The position numbers were made by a program, and so were the translations under genes. Positions 15,341 through 23,210 of a DNA stretch of 24,635 nucleotides are shown piece by piece. The DNA comes from JAICYJ01 sp045806525 (lineage in GTDB: Bacteria; Actinomycetota; Thermoleophilia; Gaiellales; JAICJC01), in the NCBI GenBank assembly GCA_045806525.1, contig JBJMJD010000061.1, forward strand, positions 1 through 24,635, given 5' to 3'. The notes beneath the pieces were generated by a model that saw only the letters and a program-made list of their open reading frames with translations, had not been told where the DNA came from and made no database searches. Position 1 is the stretch's first letter. Each line of letters opens with the position of its first letter.

Positions 15341-16239
15341 ACACCTCCGCTCCGCAGACGTGTTTCGGGTTCTCCATCAGGACCATGATCGACCTGCGCT
15401 TTACGCGGCCAGGGGTCAGCGCCGACCAGATCGAGGTGGTCGAGATGCGCGGCGCCGAACCGCAGCACGACGAGCCGCCTCTGCTGAACTGGACGACGTC
15501 GGCGGGCGTGACGGGACGGCTCTACGGCGGCGGACAGATCTTTGACTTCTGGGCCGAGAACGTCGGCTGGTACCGGATCGCGCCATTCGACCGCACGATA
15601 GAGGTGCCGGCCGGCACCAACCCTTGGCGGCGCGAGATGCACCTGTGGGGGGTGCCGTCCATGGTCACGTTCACGCGCCAGGGCGACCTCTCTCTGCACG
15701 CCGCCGCCATCGAGCGAAACGGCCGAGCCGTGATCGTGGCGGCTCCGGGCAAGCACGGCAAGACCACGCTGGCGCTGGCGCTGCACGCCGCCGGCGCCCG
15801 CCTGCTCACGGAGGACATCGCACGTGTGCAGATGCAGCCGCACCCGTGCGTGATGCCGGGCCCAGCGCTGCTGCGGATGCGGTCGAACCCGGTTCTCCCG
15901 GACGGCATGCGACTGGTCGAGATGGGCGCCAGCCGGGCCTACCTGGAGATCGAGCCGGACCGCCGCGGCGACGGCGGTCCCGTGCCCCTCACCGCGATCG
16001 TGTTGCTCCACGTCGGCGACGGCCCCGATCTGCGCCTGGAGCGGATCGACGGCGCCGCCGCCATCCGCGACATGTGGGCGCTGGCATTCCGCGTCCCCGA
16101 CACGGCCGACCGCACCCGCGCGTTCCAGCAGCTGGCCGACCTCACCACCACCGTGCCCATCCACCAGTTCCACAGGCCGTTGACGTTCGAGACGCTGCCC
16201 GACGTGGTTGCCCAGGTGATGGCGCTGTGCGACGAATGA
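15337..16239 (+). CDS. HPr-kinase-like protein, putative RiPP precursor kinase
   Basis: I start at GTG 15337, overlapping the cyclase stop (GTGA), giving 300 residues. This start keeps CFGFSIRTMIDL, which matches the FGL-x-I-x-S-x-I-x-L opening typical of lasso-associated HPr-kinase-like proteins; ATG 15385 would cut it off. The P-loop is at 136-144 (APGKHGKTT), preceded by LSLHAAAI (His121) and followed by LLTED (Asp160). These correspond to the conserved LHA and LLxDD elements of the family. Known relatives in paeninodin-type clusters phosphorylate the C-terminal serine of the precursor, and the precursor here ends in Ser54. The stop overlaps the B2 gene as ATGA. The C-terminal half is family-like but has few diagnostic residues. 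Acting on HPr itself is unlikely: the protein is short and no PTS gene is nearby. Confidence 0.8.
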   Translation: MNTSAPQTCFGFSIRTMIDLRFTRPGVSADQIEVVEMRGAEPQHDEPPLLNWTTSAGVTGRLYGGGQIFDFWAENVGWYRIAPFDRTIEVPAGTNPWRREMHLWGVPSMVTFTRQGDLSLHAAAIERNGRAVIVAAPGKHGKTTLALALHAAGARLLTEDIARVQMQPHPCVMPGPALLRMRSNPVLPDGMRLVEMGASRAYLEIEPDRRGDGGPVPLTAIVLLHVGDGPDLRLERIDGAAAIRDMWALAFRVPDTADRTRAFQQLADLTTTVPIHQFHRPLTFETLPDVVAQVMALCDE

Positions 16240-16643
16240 CCTCGCGGGCGCCGCTGCCGCTGACGCGGCGCGTCACACTGGCCGTCCGCATCGTCGCCTG
16301 TTACGCGCAGGTGCGGCGGCGCCTGTCTCGAGAGCCCCTGCCGGCGTTGGCTGCGAGCTTCGGCAACGCACCGGTGCGGTCAGGCGAGCCGATCCCGGCA
16401 CGGCAGCTGGGCTGGGCGATCGACCGCACGCTGCGGATCGGGTCGCACCGCCCCCGCTGCATCTTCAACGCGCTGGTGCTGTACCGGCTGCTGCGTGAGC
16501 AGGGCGACCCGGCGGTGCTGGTGGTCGGCCTGGCGGAGGCCGCGATCAACAAGGACGCGCACGCGTGGGTGGAGCTGAACGGGATGGACGTGGGGCCGCC
16601 ACCGGGCCGAGCCGGGCACGAGCCGATGGCCAGGTTCACGTGA
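16236..16643 (+). CDS. Transglutaminase-like leader peptidase (lasso B2)
   Basis: The product has 135 residues from ATG 16236, overlapping the kinase stop by ATGA. It has the compact Transglut_core3 (PF13471) form of standalone lasso B2 proteases: an Arg-rich helical N-terminus, then RCIFNALVLYRLLREQG with catalytic Cys75, LVVGLAEAA, and DAHAWVELNG with catalytic His109. The third member of the Cys-His-Asp triad is probably Asp118, just after the His strand. The enzyme cleaves the leader from the precursor after delivery by the PqqD-like B1 protein encoded at 11094. B1 and B2 are separate genes here and lie on opposite sides of the divergent promoter region. It overlaps the next gene by GTGA. 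Length is normal for the family. Confidence 0.87.
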   Translation: MTSRAPLPLTRRVTLAVRIVACYAQVRRRLSREPLPALAASFGNAPVRSGEPIPARQLGWAIDRTLRIGSHRPRCIFNALVLYRLLREQGDPAVLVVGLAEAAINKDAHAWVELNGMDVGPPPGRAGHEPMARFT

Positions 16644-17791
16644 AGTCCACCGTGTTCGAGCTGCTGCGGCGCTGCACCGTCGAGCACGACTGGAAGGTCG
16701 CACCCCAGGGCGTCGATGCGCTGCTCGCGGGCGCCGCGCCGCGGCTGGTGGGCAAGGCGGCGGCCGACCACGGTGTCGCGAACCTGGTCTTCCTGAGCAC
16801 GCGTGAGATGCCGGCCGTCGACCCGGAGCTGCGCTCGTTGCTGGGCACGGTCTATCAGCTCAACCTGACCCATCACATGAAGGTGATCGGGGAGCTGACC
16901 GCGCTCGCCGGGACGCTCGACGCCGCCGGCATCCCGTTCATGGTGGTGAAGGGCCCGGTGCTGTCGGAGGTCGTGTACCCGCGCAACGACATGCGTTCGT
17001 ACGGCGACCTCGATCTGGTGATCGACCGACGGGTCTTCGGCGACGCCGTCACCGCGCTGCTGGAGAGCGGCTGCGACATGCTCGACCGCAACTGGCGGGT
17101 GATCCGCCGCGAGATGCGCGGCCAGGTGCACATGACCGCGCGCTTCGGCACCTCCGCCGACGTGCACTGGCACCTGATCAACCGCGCCTCGGTGCGCGGC
17201 AGCTTCACGATCGACATAGACGAGCTGTTCGCGCGGGCACGGCGGGTGTCGCTGGACGGGCCCAGCGTGCTGACGCTCGACCCGGAGGACACGCTGATCC
17301 AGCTGGCGCTGCACGCGGGCCTGTCCGGCGGTGTCAAGCTGGCGTGGCTGAAGGACATCGAGCGTGCCTGCGTGGCCCCGGAGCTGGCGTGGGACGAGGT
17401 GGTATCCCGGGCGCACCGGTTCGGAGCAGCCGAGGTGGTGGCGGTCAGCCTGCGCCGCGCACGGGACCTGCTGGGCGCCGACGTCCCGTCCGAGGTTACC
17501 TCGGCGCTGGGCGGTAGCCGCGTGTGGCAGGGCATCGTGCTCAGCAGCGAGCGGCTGTCGCCGGCCGGCAGGCCGCCGAATCAGCCGTCGCTGTCTCGTG
17601 CCGTCACGCGCGCGACGCGGAGCGGCCTTCGCACCAGCCTGCGGGCGCTGGTCGCACGTCTCGGCGACGACGTGGCCGACCACGGCGGGCGGCTGTTCGG
17701 CAGGGGCCGCGCCATCCTTGCATCGGGCGGCGACGAGAGCGACCGGATGGCCTACTTCGAGGCGATCCAGTCGGGGCGCACCGCCGCCTGA
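16640..17791 (+). CDS. Nucleotidyltransferase family protein (PF14907-like) of RiPP cluster
   Basis: I start at GTG 16640, overlapping the B2 stop by GTGA, giving 383 residues. The central motif IPFMVVKGPVLSEVVYPRND (Lys104-Gly105) followed by MRSYGDLDLVI (metal-binding Asp123 and Asp125) is the signature of the NTP_transf_5 family of Pol-beta-type nucleotidyltransferases. The helical C-terminal half is typical of this family. Genes of this type recur beside HPr-kinase-like genes in some lasso clusters and in polysaccharide loci; their substrate is generally not established. Position as the last gene of a four-gene coupled operon argues for a late tailoring step, for example adding a nucleotide or second phosphate to the kinase product, but that is inference. 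It ends 10 bp from the convergent glycosyltransferase gene. Confidence 0.82.
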   Translation: MKSTVFELLRRCTVEHDWKVAPQGVDALLAGAAPRLVGKAAADHGVANLVFLSTREMPAVDPELRSLLGTVYQLNLTHHMKVIGELTALAGTLDAAGIPFMVVKGPVLSEVVYPRNDMRSYGDLDLVIDRRVFGDAVTALLESGCDMLDRNWRVIRREMRGQVHMTARFGTSADVHWHLINRASVRGSFTIDIDELFARARRVSLDGPSVLTLDPEDTLIQLALHAGLSGGVKLAWLKDIERACVAPELAWDEVVSRAHRFGAAEVVAVSLRRARDLLGADVPSEVTSALGGSRVWQGIVLSSERLSPAGRPPNQPSLSRAVTRATRSGLRTSLRALVARLGDDVADHGGRLFGRGRAILASGGDESDRMAYFEAIQSGRTAA

Positions 17792-17801
17792 ACGCGGCGG
17801 C

Positions 17802-18905
17802 TCAGTCCCGGCCCTGCGGCAGCCCGGCATACACGGCCTCGACCTGCTCGGCCACGTCCGCCCAGCTCGGCCAGTGCAGATCGCCGGGGATGCCGACCCG
17901 GCCCGGCCACGGCAGCCGCTCGATCGCCTCGCGCAGGGCGCGCTCGTCTCCGGGCGGGACGAGCTGCACCTGCTCGGCGGGGACGGCGCCGTCGACCTCG
18001 TGCACGGCCGGGATGTCGCTGGCGATCACCGGCATGCCGTACCAGAGCATCTCCAGCAGCGAGAGCGGCAGGCCCTCCTGCCGGGAGGGCATCACGTATG
18101 CGCCTGCGTTGCTGCGCAGCTCGTCCAGCGCTTCGCCGCTCTGGAAGCCGAGGAACGTGATCCGCTCGTCGCCGGCCGCCTGCTGCCGCAGCGCGGCCAC
18201 GTACTGGTCGGAGTGGCTGGCGCCGCCCACGATCGCGAGCCGGTACTGCGTATCGCTGGCGCGGAGCGCGCGGATCAGCACATCGCAGCCCTTCTCGGGC
18301 ACGAGCCGGGCCAGGAACATCAGGTAGCGGCCCGCCTCCAGGCCGTGCTCTGCGAGTGCCTCGCCGGGCGGCCGCACCGATAGCGGGTCGTTGCCGTTGG
18401 GGACATAGTCAACCTCCCTCCCGTGGCTCTCCTGCAGGTCGTCCTGGATGTAGCGGGCGACCGAGATCACTCGGTCGGAGTAGCGGCAGGCCGTGGCTTC
18501 ACCGGCGCGCAGCATCCGCCGCGCGAACCCTGCCCACTTGTCCTTCTTGTAATCCTGGTCGTGCACGGTGGCGCAGATGGCGCTTCGGTGCGGAAGCTTT
18601 GCGAGCGGGATCGCCAGGCTCGGGCCGACGCCGTGGAAGTGGATCACGTCGTAGCCGCGCAGTCCCGACTCGACCGAGCACACCGCCGAGTGGGTGATCG
18701 CCTCGAGGTTCTTGCTGGGGATGCACGGGCGGCGTACCAGGTGCACCCCGCGTGCGGCTGCGGTGGGGTCGCCGTAGCGGCCGCGCATGAACACGGTCAC
18801 GTCGTGGCCGCGTTCGGCCAGCCGGTCGGAGAGCAGCCCGACGTGCCGCTCGATGCCACCGAAGCGGGTGACGTTGGTCTTCTGGCCGACCATCGCGATC
18901 TTCAT
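17802..18905 (-). CDS. GT4-family glycosyltransferase (distal gene of EPS operon)
   Basis: The product has 367 residues from ATG 18905, overlapping the preceding gene's stop by ATGA. The GT-B fold is readable: N-terminal MKIAMVGQKTNVTRFGGIERH with the Gly-Gly acceptor loop, then RYLMFLARLVPEKGCDVLI at the start of the donor domain, and the EX7E motif at Glu277-Glu285 in PSRQEGLPLSLLEML. These are characteristic of retaining GT4 enzymes (PF13439 plus PF00534). It would add a sugar from a nucleotide donor to the growing lipid-linked repeat unit on the cytoplasmic side. It is the last gene of the leftward operon that begins with the Wzz-like gene and meets the RiPP operon tail to tail. Donor and acceptor sugars cannot be predicted. 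Confidence 0.88.
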   Translation of the reverse strand: MKIAMVGQKTNVTRFGGIERHVGLLSDRLAERGHDVTVFMRGRYGDPTAAARGVHLVRRPCIPSKNLEAITHSAVCSVESGLRGYDVIHFHGVGPSLAIPLAKLPHRSAICATVHDQDYKKDKWAGFARRMLRAGEATACRYSDRVISVARYIQDDLQESHGREVDYVPNGNDPLSVRPPGEALAEHGLEAGRYLMFLARLVPEKGCDVLIRALRASDTQYRLAIVGGASHSDQYVAALRQQAAGDERITFLGFQSGEALDELRSNAGAYVMPSRQEGLPLSLLEMLWYGMPVIASDIPAVHEVDGAVPAEQVQLVPPGDERALREAIERLPWPGRVGIPGDLHWPSWADVAEQVEAVYAGLPQGRD

Positions 18906-20164
18906 GCCGCCTGCTGCCTGCGCTCGCGGGCACGGTCGTAGATTGCCAGCACGTCCCGCATGTGCCGGTCGGGCGCGTAGCGGTCCTGCGCGCGCTCGCG
19001 GCCGGCCCGTCCCAGCCGCAGTGCCAGCTCCGTGTCGGCGTCGAGCCGCAGCAGCGCCTCGCGCAGGGCGGCCACATCCCCCGGCTCAACCAGCAGCGCC
19101 TCCTGGCCGTCGCGAGCCAGCTCCGGAATGCCTCCGACGCGGCTGGCGACCAGCGGTCGCGCGCTGGCCATGGCCTCCAGCACCACAAGCGGGCAGTTCT
19201 CGGGCCAGCGCGATGGCACCACGATCGCGCGTGCCTCGCGGATCAGCGCACGCAACGGCTCGCCGGCGACATGGCCGAGAAACTCGACCGGCGCCCGCAG
19301 CCGCTCGGCCAGCGCCTGCAACCGTGCCCGCTCGGGACCGTCACCCGCGATCGCGATGCGCATGCTGGTGCCGGCCGCGGCCTCGATCAGCGTCTCCACG
19401 CCCTTCTCGTGGGACAAACGCCCCAGGTACAGCATGTGGGACCCGGGCTCCTGGCTGGGTGTGAACTGGTCAGGGTCAACCACGTTTGGCACGGCGATCA
19501 CGCGGTCGGCGGGATAGCCGCCCGCCAGCAGCTTGTCGCGCAGGTACGAGCTGGGCGTCACGAACACGTCGATGCCACGATCCCACAGCCGCAGCCGCCG
19601 GTGCAGCCAGGTCTCACCGGCCACGAGCGCGCTTCCCGCCAGCGACCCGCGCTCACAGCGCAGGCGCACCGCATTCTGAAAGCTGCCCCCAACACAGCGC
19701 TCGCACATCGTGCCGTGGCTGGTGAGCGTGTACACCGGGCACACCAGCTTGTAGTCGTGCACCGTCATCACCACCGGCACGCCGGCCGCCCGCAGGGGTG
19801 CCAGCAGCGACGGCGACAGCTGATGGTAGATGTTGTGCAGGTGGGCGACATCGAAACGGGGCTCGGCGGCGAGCAGGCCGCCCAGGCGCGAGCGTGCCTG
19901 CGTCGAGTACACCATACGGCCCGCCACCCGCAGCCGCTGGCGCACCGACGCCGGGTTCTCGAAGTCCACCTGCGAGACGTACCAGCGCTCCGTCGGCGAG
20001 GGCAGGTTGCGAGGATGGCGCATGCCGAAGTAGCGCACGGTCACCCCGCGGTGCTCGAGCAGCCCCGCCAGCCGGTACATGTAGAGCTCGGCGCCACCCC
20101 TCTCGTGCAGGAACTTATTGACCATGAGCACACGGTCGAGACCGGCCCCCTGCATCGAGGTCAC
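18902..20164 (-). CDS. GT4-family glycosyltransferase with cysteine cluster
   Basis: I start at GTG 20164, which overlaps the polymerase stop by GTGA (420 residues); ATG 20155 three codons later is nearly equivalent. The N-terminal domain has RVLMVNKFLHERGGAELY and VVMTVHDYKLVCP. Next comes a cysteine cluster (CP, CERC, RCERGS) seen in one GT4 subgroup and possibly metal-binding or structural. The donor domain has MLYLGRLSHEKGVETLIEA, and PSRWPENCPLVVLEAMA contains the EX7E motif. The open frame continues far upstream through the polymerase gene, but that part is arginine/alanine-rich shadow sequence and is excluded. Its role is sugar transfer in repeat-unit assembly, cytoplasmic face. It is coupled at both ends by 4-bp overlaps. 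Confidence 0.87.
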   Translation of the reverse strand: MTSMQGAGLDRVLMVNKFLHERGGAELYMYRLAGLLEHRGVTVRYFGMRHPRNLPSPTERWYVSQVDFENPASVRQRLRVAGRMVYSTQARSRLGGLLAAEPRFDVAHLHNIYHQLSPSLLAPLRAAGVPVVMTVHDYKLVCPVYTLTSHGTMCERCVGGSFQNAVRLRCERGSLAGSALVAGETWLHRRLRLWDRGIDVFVTPSSYLRDKLLAGGYPADRVIAVPNVVDPDQFTPSQEPGSHMLYLGRLSHEKGVETLIEAAAGTSMRIAIAGDGPERARLQALAERLRAPVEFLGHVAGEPLRALIREARAIVVPSRWPENCPLVVLEAMASARPLVASRVGGIPELARDGQEALLVEPGDVAALREALLRLDADTELALRLGRAGRERAQDRYAPDRHMRDVLAIYDRARERRQQAA

Positions 20165-21579
20165 CGTTCCGCCGGTTGCAGCTCGACGCGGCCTGCTGCG
20201 TGGCCGACGGCGGCCACGGTCCAGAACGTCCCGGACACCGCCACCTGGGTCATCAGGTTCGAATCGGCGCTCATCAGGATGTAGGCCGAGGCGGCGACCA
20301 GCGCCCCCAGCGACAACGCCTCGAGCACGCCGTCGCCACCCTTGCGGGCACGGCGGTAGCTGCGCCGGCATCCCGCCCACATGCCGAACAGCAGCCAGCA
20401 GAAGAAGATCAGTCCCGGTACCCCCAGCTCCACCACCGAGCGCACGAAGTCGCTGTGGGAGTGGGCGCCCGCCACCACGTTCACGCCCTGCCCCTTGGTG
20501 GCGGTCGTGTCCTCGACGATCGACTTGAACCCGTTGCCCAGCACCGGGTCGTGGTAGACCTTGGGCAGGTTGGTGCGCCACAGGTCGAGGCGGGCACGCA
20601 GCGAGTTGCCGGGCCCGTAATGGGTGCGGCCGGCGGTGAGGTCGCTGAAGCGGTGGACGGTGCTCGGCACCGCCGCCGCCACCAGCACCAGCACCAGCGG
20701 GCCGATGATCAGCAGCGCCCGGTAGCGCACGAGTGCCAGCACGAACAGCCCGAACAGGAAGCCGACCCACCCGGTGCGGGTGTAGGAGGCGACCAGCGCC
20801 CCCAGCACCAGCGGCGACACCAGCCAGAGGATCCACCGGTAGCGCAGCTGCTTGCAGAGCATCAGCGGCACCATGAACGCCAGCATGAAGCCCATGAAGA
20901 TCCCGAACGGATCCGGCTGCAGGAACGTGCCCGCGGACCGCCCAACCAGTCCGATCACCGTCGATCCGCCGTGGTCGAACTGCCACAGCGCCAGCAGCGT
21001 GGGGACGATCAGGGATGCCAGCAGCGCGATCGTCATCCACTTCAGCGACCGGCGATCGCGGATCAGCGTATAGGCCGCCAGGTACAGGACGACAACCGAC
21101 AGCAGCCGCAGCGTCTCGGTGATCGCGCCGCCCTTGGACGGAGCCACCGCGATGCTGAGGATGGCCATCGTGGCCAGGCCCAGGTAGGGCACCATGCTGG
21201 GCGCCTCCCGGGCTCGTGACCAGTTCTCGAGCAGGTAGGCGCCGCCGACGGCGATGAACACCAGAGCCAGCGCCGAGGCCGGGTTGAGGCCGATGCCACC
21301 CACGTTCGCCAGCGACCGGTCGGCCCAGAGATCCATGCTGGGGCGCGCGATCACGATCGCGTACACGCCGAAAGCGGGCCGGATCGCGAACACGACGGCG
21401 AACACGATGCAGGCGGCGGCGGCCAGGAACTCGCGGCCGTCGCCCAGGGCAACGGCCACCAACGTGGTGACCACGCCGACGGCGGCGACCGCCGCCCAGG
21501 TGGCGTCCCCGCCCGGCCGCGGCCCCAGCCAGGGTGGCCGCAGCGTGCGCTGGTCGACCGGTGAGACGTAGACGCCCAC
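20161..21579 (-). CDS. Wzy / O-antigen-ligase-like polymerase
   Basis: I start at GTG 21579, 2 nt after the upstream stop and with GGAG 5 nt before it, giving 472 residues. A longer open frame to 22029 is rejected because it runs inside the phosphodiesterase gene with biased shadow composition. About 12 hydrophobic helices are visible. The Wzy_C-type (PF04932) region includes VASYTRTGWVGFLFGLFVLA and a periplasmic-type loop with LRARLDLWRTNLPK, DPVLGNGF and HSHSDFVRSVVELGVPGL. Together these are characteristic of O-antigen ligases and polymerases. In a Wzx/Wzy pathway it joins flipped repeat units at the outer membrane face. The matching chain-length protein is encoded two genes upstream in the operon and a flippase at 8168-9700. 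Confidence 0.85.
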   Translation of the reverse strand: MGVYVSPVDQRTLRPPWLGPRPGGDATWAAVAAVGVVTTLVAVALGDGREFLAAAACIVFAVVFAIRPAFGVYAIVIARPSMDLWADRSLANVGGIGLNPASALALVFIAVGGAYLLENWSRAREAPSMVPYLGLATMAILSIAVAPSKGGAITETLRLLSVVVLYLAAYTLIRDRRSLKWMTIALLASLIVPTLLALWQFDHGGSTVIGLVGRSAGTFLQPDPFGIFMGFMLAFMVPLMLCKQLRYRWILWLVSPLVLGALVASYTRTGWVGFLFGLFVLALVRYRALLIIGPLVLVLVAAAVPSTVHRFSDLTAGRTHYGPGNSLRARLDLWRTNLPKVYHDPVLGNGFKSIVEDTTATKGQGVNVVAGAHSHSDFVRSVVELGVPGLIFFCWLLFGMWAGCRRSYRRARKGGDGVLEALSLGALVAASAYILMSADSNLMTQVAVSGTFWTVAAVGHAAGRVELQPAER

Positions 21580-21581
21580 GG

Positions 21582-23210
21582 CTACTCCAGGTAGCCGAGG
21601 GCCCGAAGCGACCGCTCCAGGGTCGCCTCCTCCTCGGCAGACAGCGCGGCCTCGTCGTCGGCCGCGCGTTCCTGGTAGCTGCCGGCGCCCTCGCGCACGG
21701 CCACCCCGTCCCGCAGCGCCTCGGTCATCACCGCGCCGTCCGAGTCGGACGGCACCGGCCGGCGCAGCAGCGCCAGCAGCGTTGGCGCCACGTCGACGAT
21801 GCTGCGCTCGCCGAGGTCGACCCCGGCGGGAACGCCGTGGCCGGCGATGGCGAAGATCCCCTCCATGGCGTGCACGCCCGAGTAGCCGTCCAGGATCTGC
21901 TTGGGCACCGGCTCGAACAGCTCGTCCAGTCCGGACGCGCCCTTGTAGGCGGGGTCGAACAGGGCCACCACGTCGGGTGCCTCGTCGAGGTGCGCACCCG
22001 AGTACAGCTGTTCGCGCCGCCTGGCCCACTGCACCACGAGCGCGCCGGTGGCGGGATCGCGCAGTCCCTCGAGCGCGGCGATGACGCGGTCGCGCACCTG
22101 CTCATACTCGGCGCCGGGCTCGACGGCGCCCTGCTCCTGGCGGCCCCGCAGGTTCACCACGATGCCCTCGGCGGGCGGGTAGAGCGGGATCCGGTAGGCC
22201 TGGCTGCGCGTCCAGTCGACGCGGCTGAGGCCGGTTGCGCGGGCGGCCACCCGATCACGAGCGCCGGCCGGCAGGCGGCCCAGCGTGCGCCGCAGCACCC
22301 GCCGCAGCGCCGGCGCGCGGCGCAGCGCACGGGTCACGTGCTCTCCCCGTCCGGCCTTGCCGCTCGCGGACAGCAGGCCGGCATCGGCCAGCAGTCGGTC
22401 GGTGCGCACGAACGTGCGCGGATGCGGGCCGAAGCCATGATCGGAGACGACCGCCACCGCACCCTCGTCGCCCATCAGTTCACGGGCCTCGCCCACCATC
22501 GCATCGATGCCACGGTACATATCGAGCAGCGCCTCGCGCAGCGGGTGGCCGGGCTGGTCGAGGTACTTCCAGAGCCGGTGCTGGGCGAAGTCGGTGCTCT
22601 GGAACACGACCACCAGCACCTCCTGCCGGCCCTCGCGCAGCCAGCGCATCACGATCTCGCGCTGCTGATCGATCAAGGCCAGGCAGCGATCGGCCAGCTC
22701 ACGCTCGGACAGCTTGCCGATGCGATCGGCGAAGTCCAGCAGCGGCGGAAGCTCGTCCGCCAGGCCCGGCGGCTGGGTGTGGTTGCGGTCGTAGTCGGGC
22801 AACGGGAAGCCCGCCACCATGCGGCCGTCCACCTCCCAGGCCGGGTAGGTCATGGGCACCGACAGGATCGCGACCGGCGCCTCCGCCTGGTCCCAGAAGG
22901 CGGCGCCCGACCAGCGCCGCGAGGTGACGAAGTCGCGGCCGTCTTCGAACGATGATGAGTGGCCGGCGCCCCACAGCCGGCTGTAGCGCTCGATCCCGAG
23001 CGTGCGGAAGTCGAACATGCCATGCCGGCCGGGGTTCCAGCCGGTCATCATCGACGGCCAGGCGGCCGCCGTGATCGGCGGGACGGTCGAGATCAAGGTG
23101 CCGGAAGCACCCTGCTCCCGCACCCCGGCGATGTTCGGAAGGTTCGCGTCGGGGAGCCCGATGACGGAATCGGTGCCGCCGTCGAGCCCGACCACCAGCA
23201 GCCGGGCCAT
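21582..23210 (-). CDS. Alkaline-phosphatase-superfamily phosphodiesterase
   Basis: The product has 542 residues from ATG 23210, overlapping the Wzz-like gene's stop by ATGA. It matches the type I phosphodiesterase / nucleotide pyrophosphatase family (PF01663). The full two-metal site is visible: Asp10 (VVGLDGG), probable nucleophile Thr47 (PPITAAAWPSMMTG), Asp207 and His211 (STDFAQH), Asp257-His258 (VSDHGFG) and His458 (IAGHGV). There is no signal peptide or membrane segment, so it should act in the cytoplasm, which is unusual for a phosphatase-like protein within a polysaccharide export operon. Possible roles include hydrolysing a nucleotide-sugar or lipid-phosphate intermediate, or transfer of a phospho group, but substrate is not deducible. 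The enzyme looks catalytically intact. Confidence 0.82.
   Translation of the reverse strand: MARLLVVGLDGGTDSVIGLPDANLPNIAGVREQGASGTLISTVPPITAAAWPSMMTGWNPGRHGMFDFRTLGIERYSRLWGAGHSSSFEDGRDFVTSRRWSGAAFWDQAEAPVAILSVPMTYPAWEVDGRMVAGFPLPDYDRNHTQPPGLADELPPLLDFADRIGKLSERELADRCLALIDQQREIVMRWLREGRQEVLVVVFQSTDFAQHRLWKYLDQPGHPLREALLDMYRGIDAMVGEARELMGDEGAVAVVSDHGFGPHPRTFVRTDRLLADAGLLSASGKAGRGEHVTRALRRAPALRRVLRRTLGRLPAGARDRVAARATGLSRVDWTRSQAYRIPLYPPAEGIVVNLRGRQEQGAVEPGAEYEQVRDRVIAALEGLRDPATGALVVQWARRREQLYSGAHLDEAPDVVALFDPAYKGASGLDELFEPVPKQILDGYSGVHAMEGIFAIAGHGVPAGVDLGERSIVDVAPTLLALLRRPVPSDSDGAVMTEALRDGVAVREGAGSYQERAADDEAALSAEEEATLERSLRALGYLE

Noticed and set aside
16301..17830. Minus-strand open frame of 509 codons opposite B2 and the nucleotidyltransferase
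   Set aside because: The plus-strand genes have catalytic motifs and 4-bp coupled junctions; this frame has none.
20164..21040. N-terminal extension of the second GT4 gene through the polymerase gene
   Set aside because: The extension is Arg/Ala/Pro-rich shadow sequence. The GT4 fold begins just after GTG 20164, which overlaps the polymerase stop.
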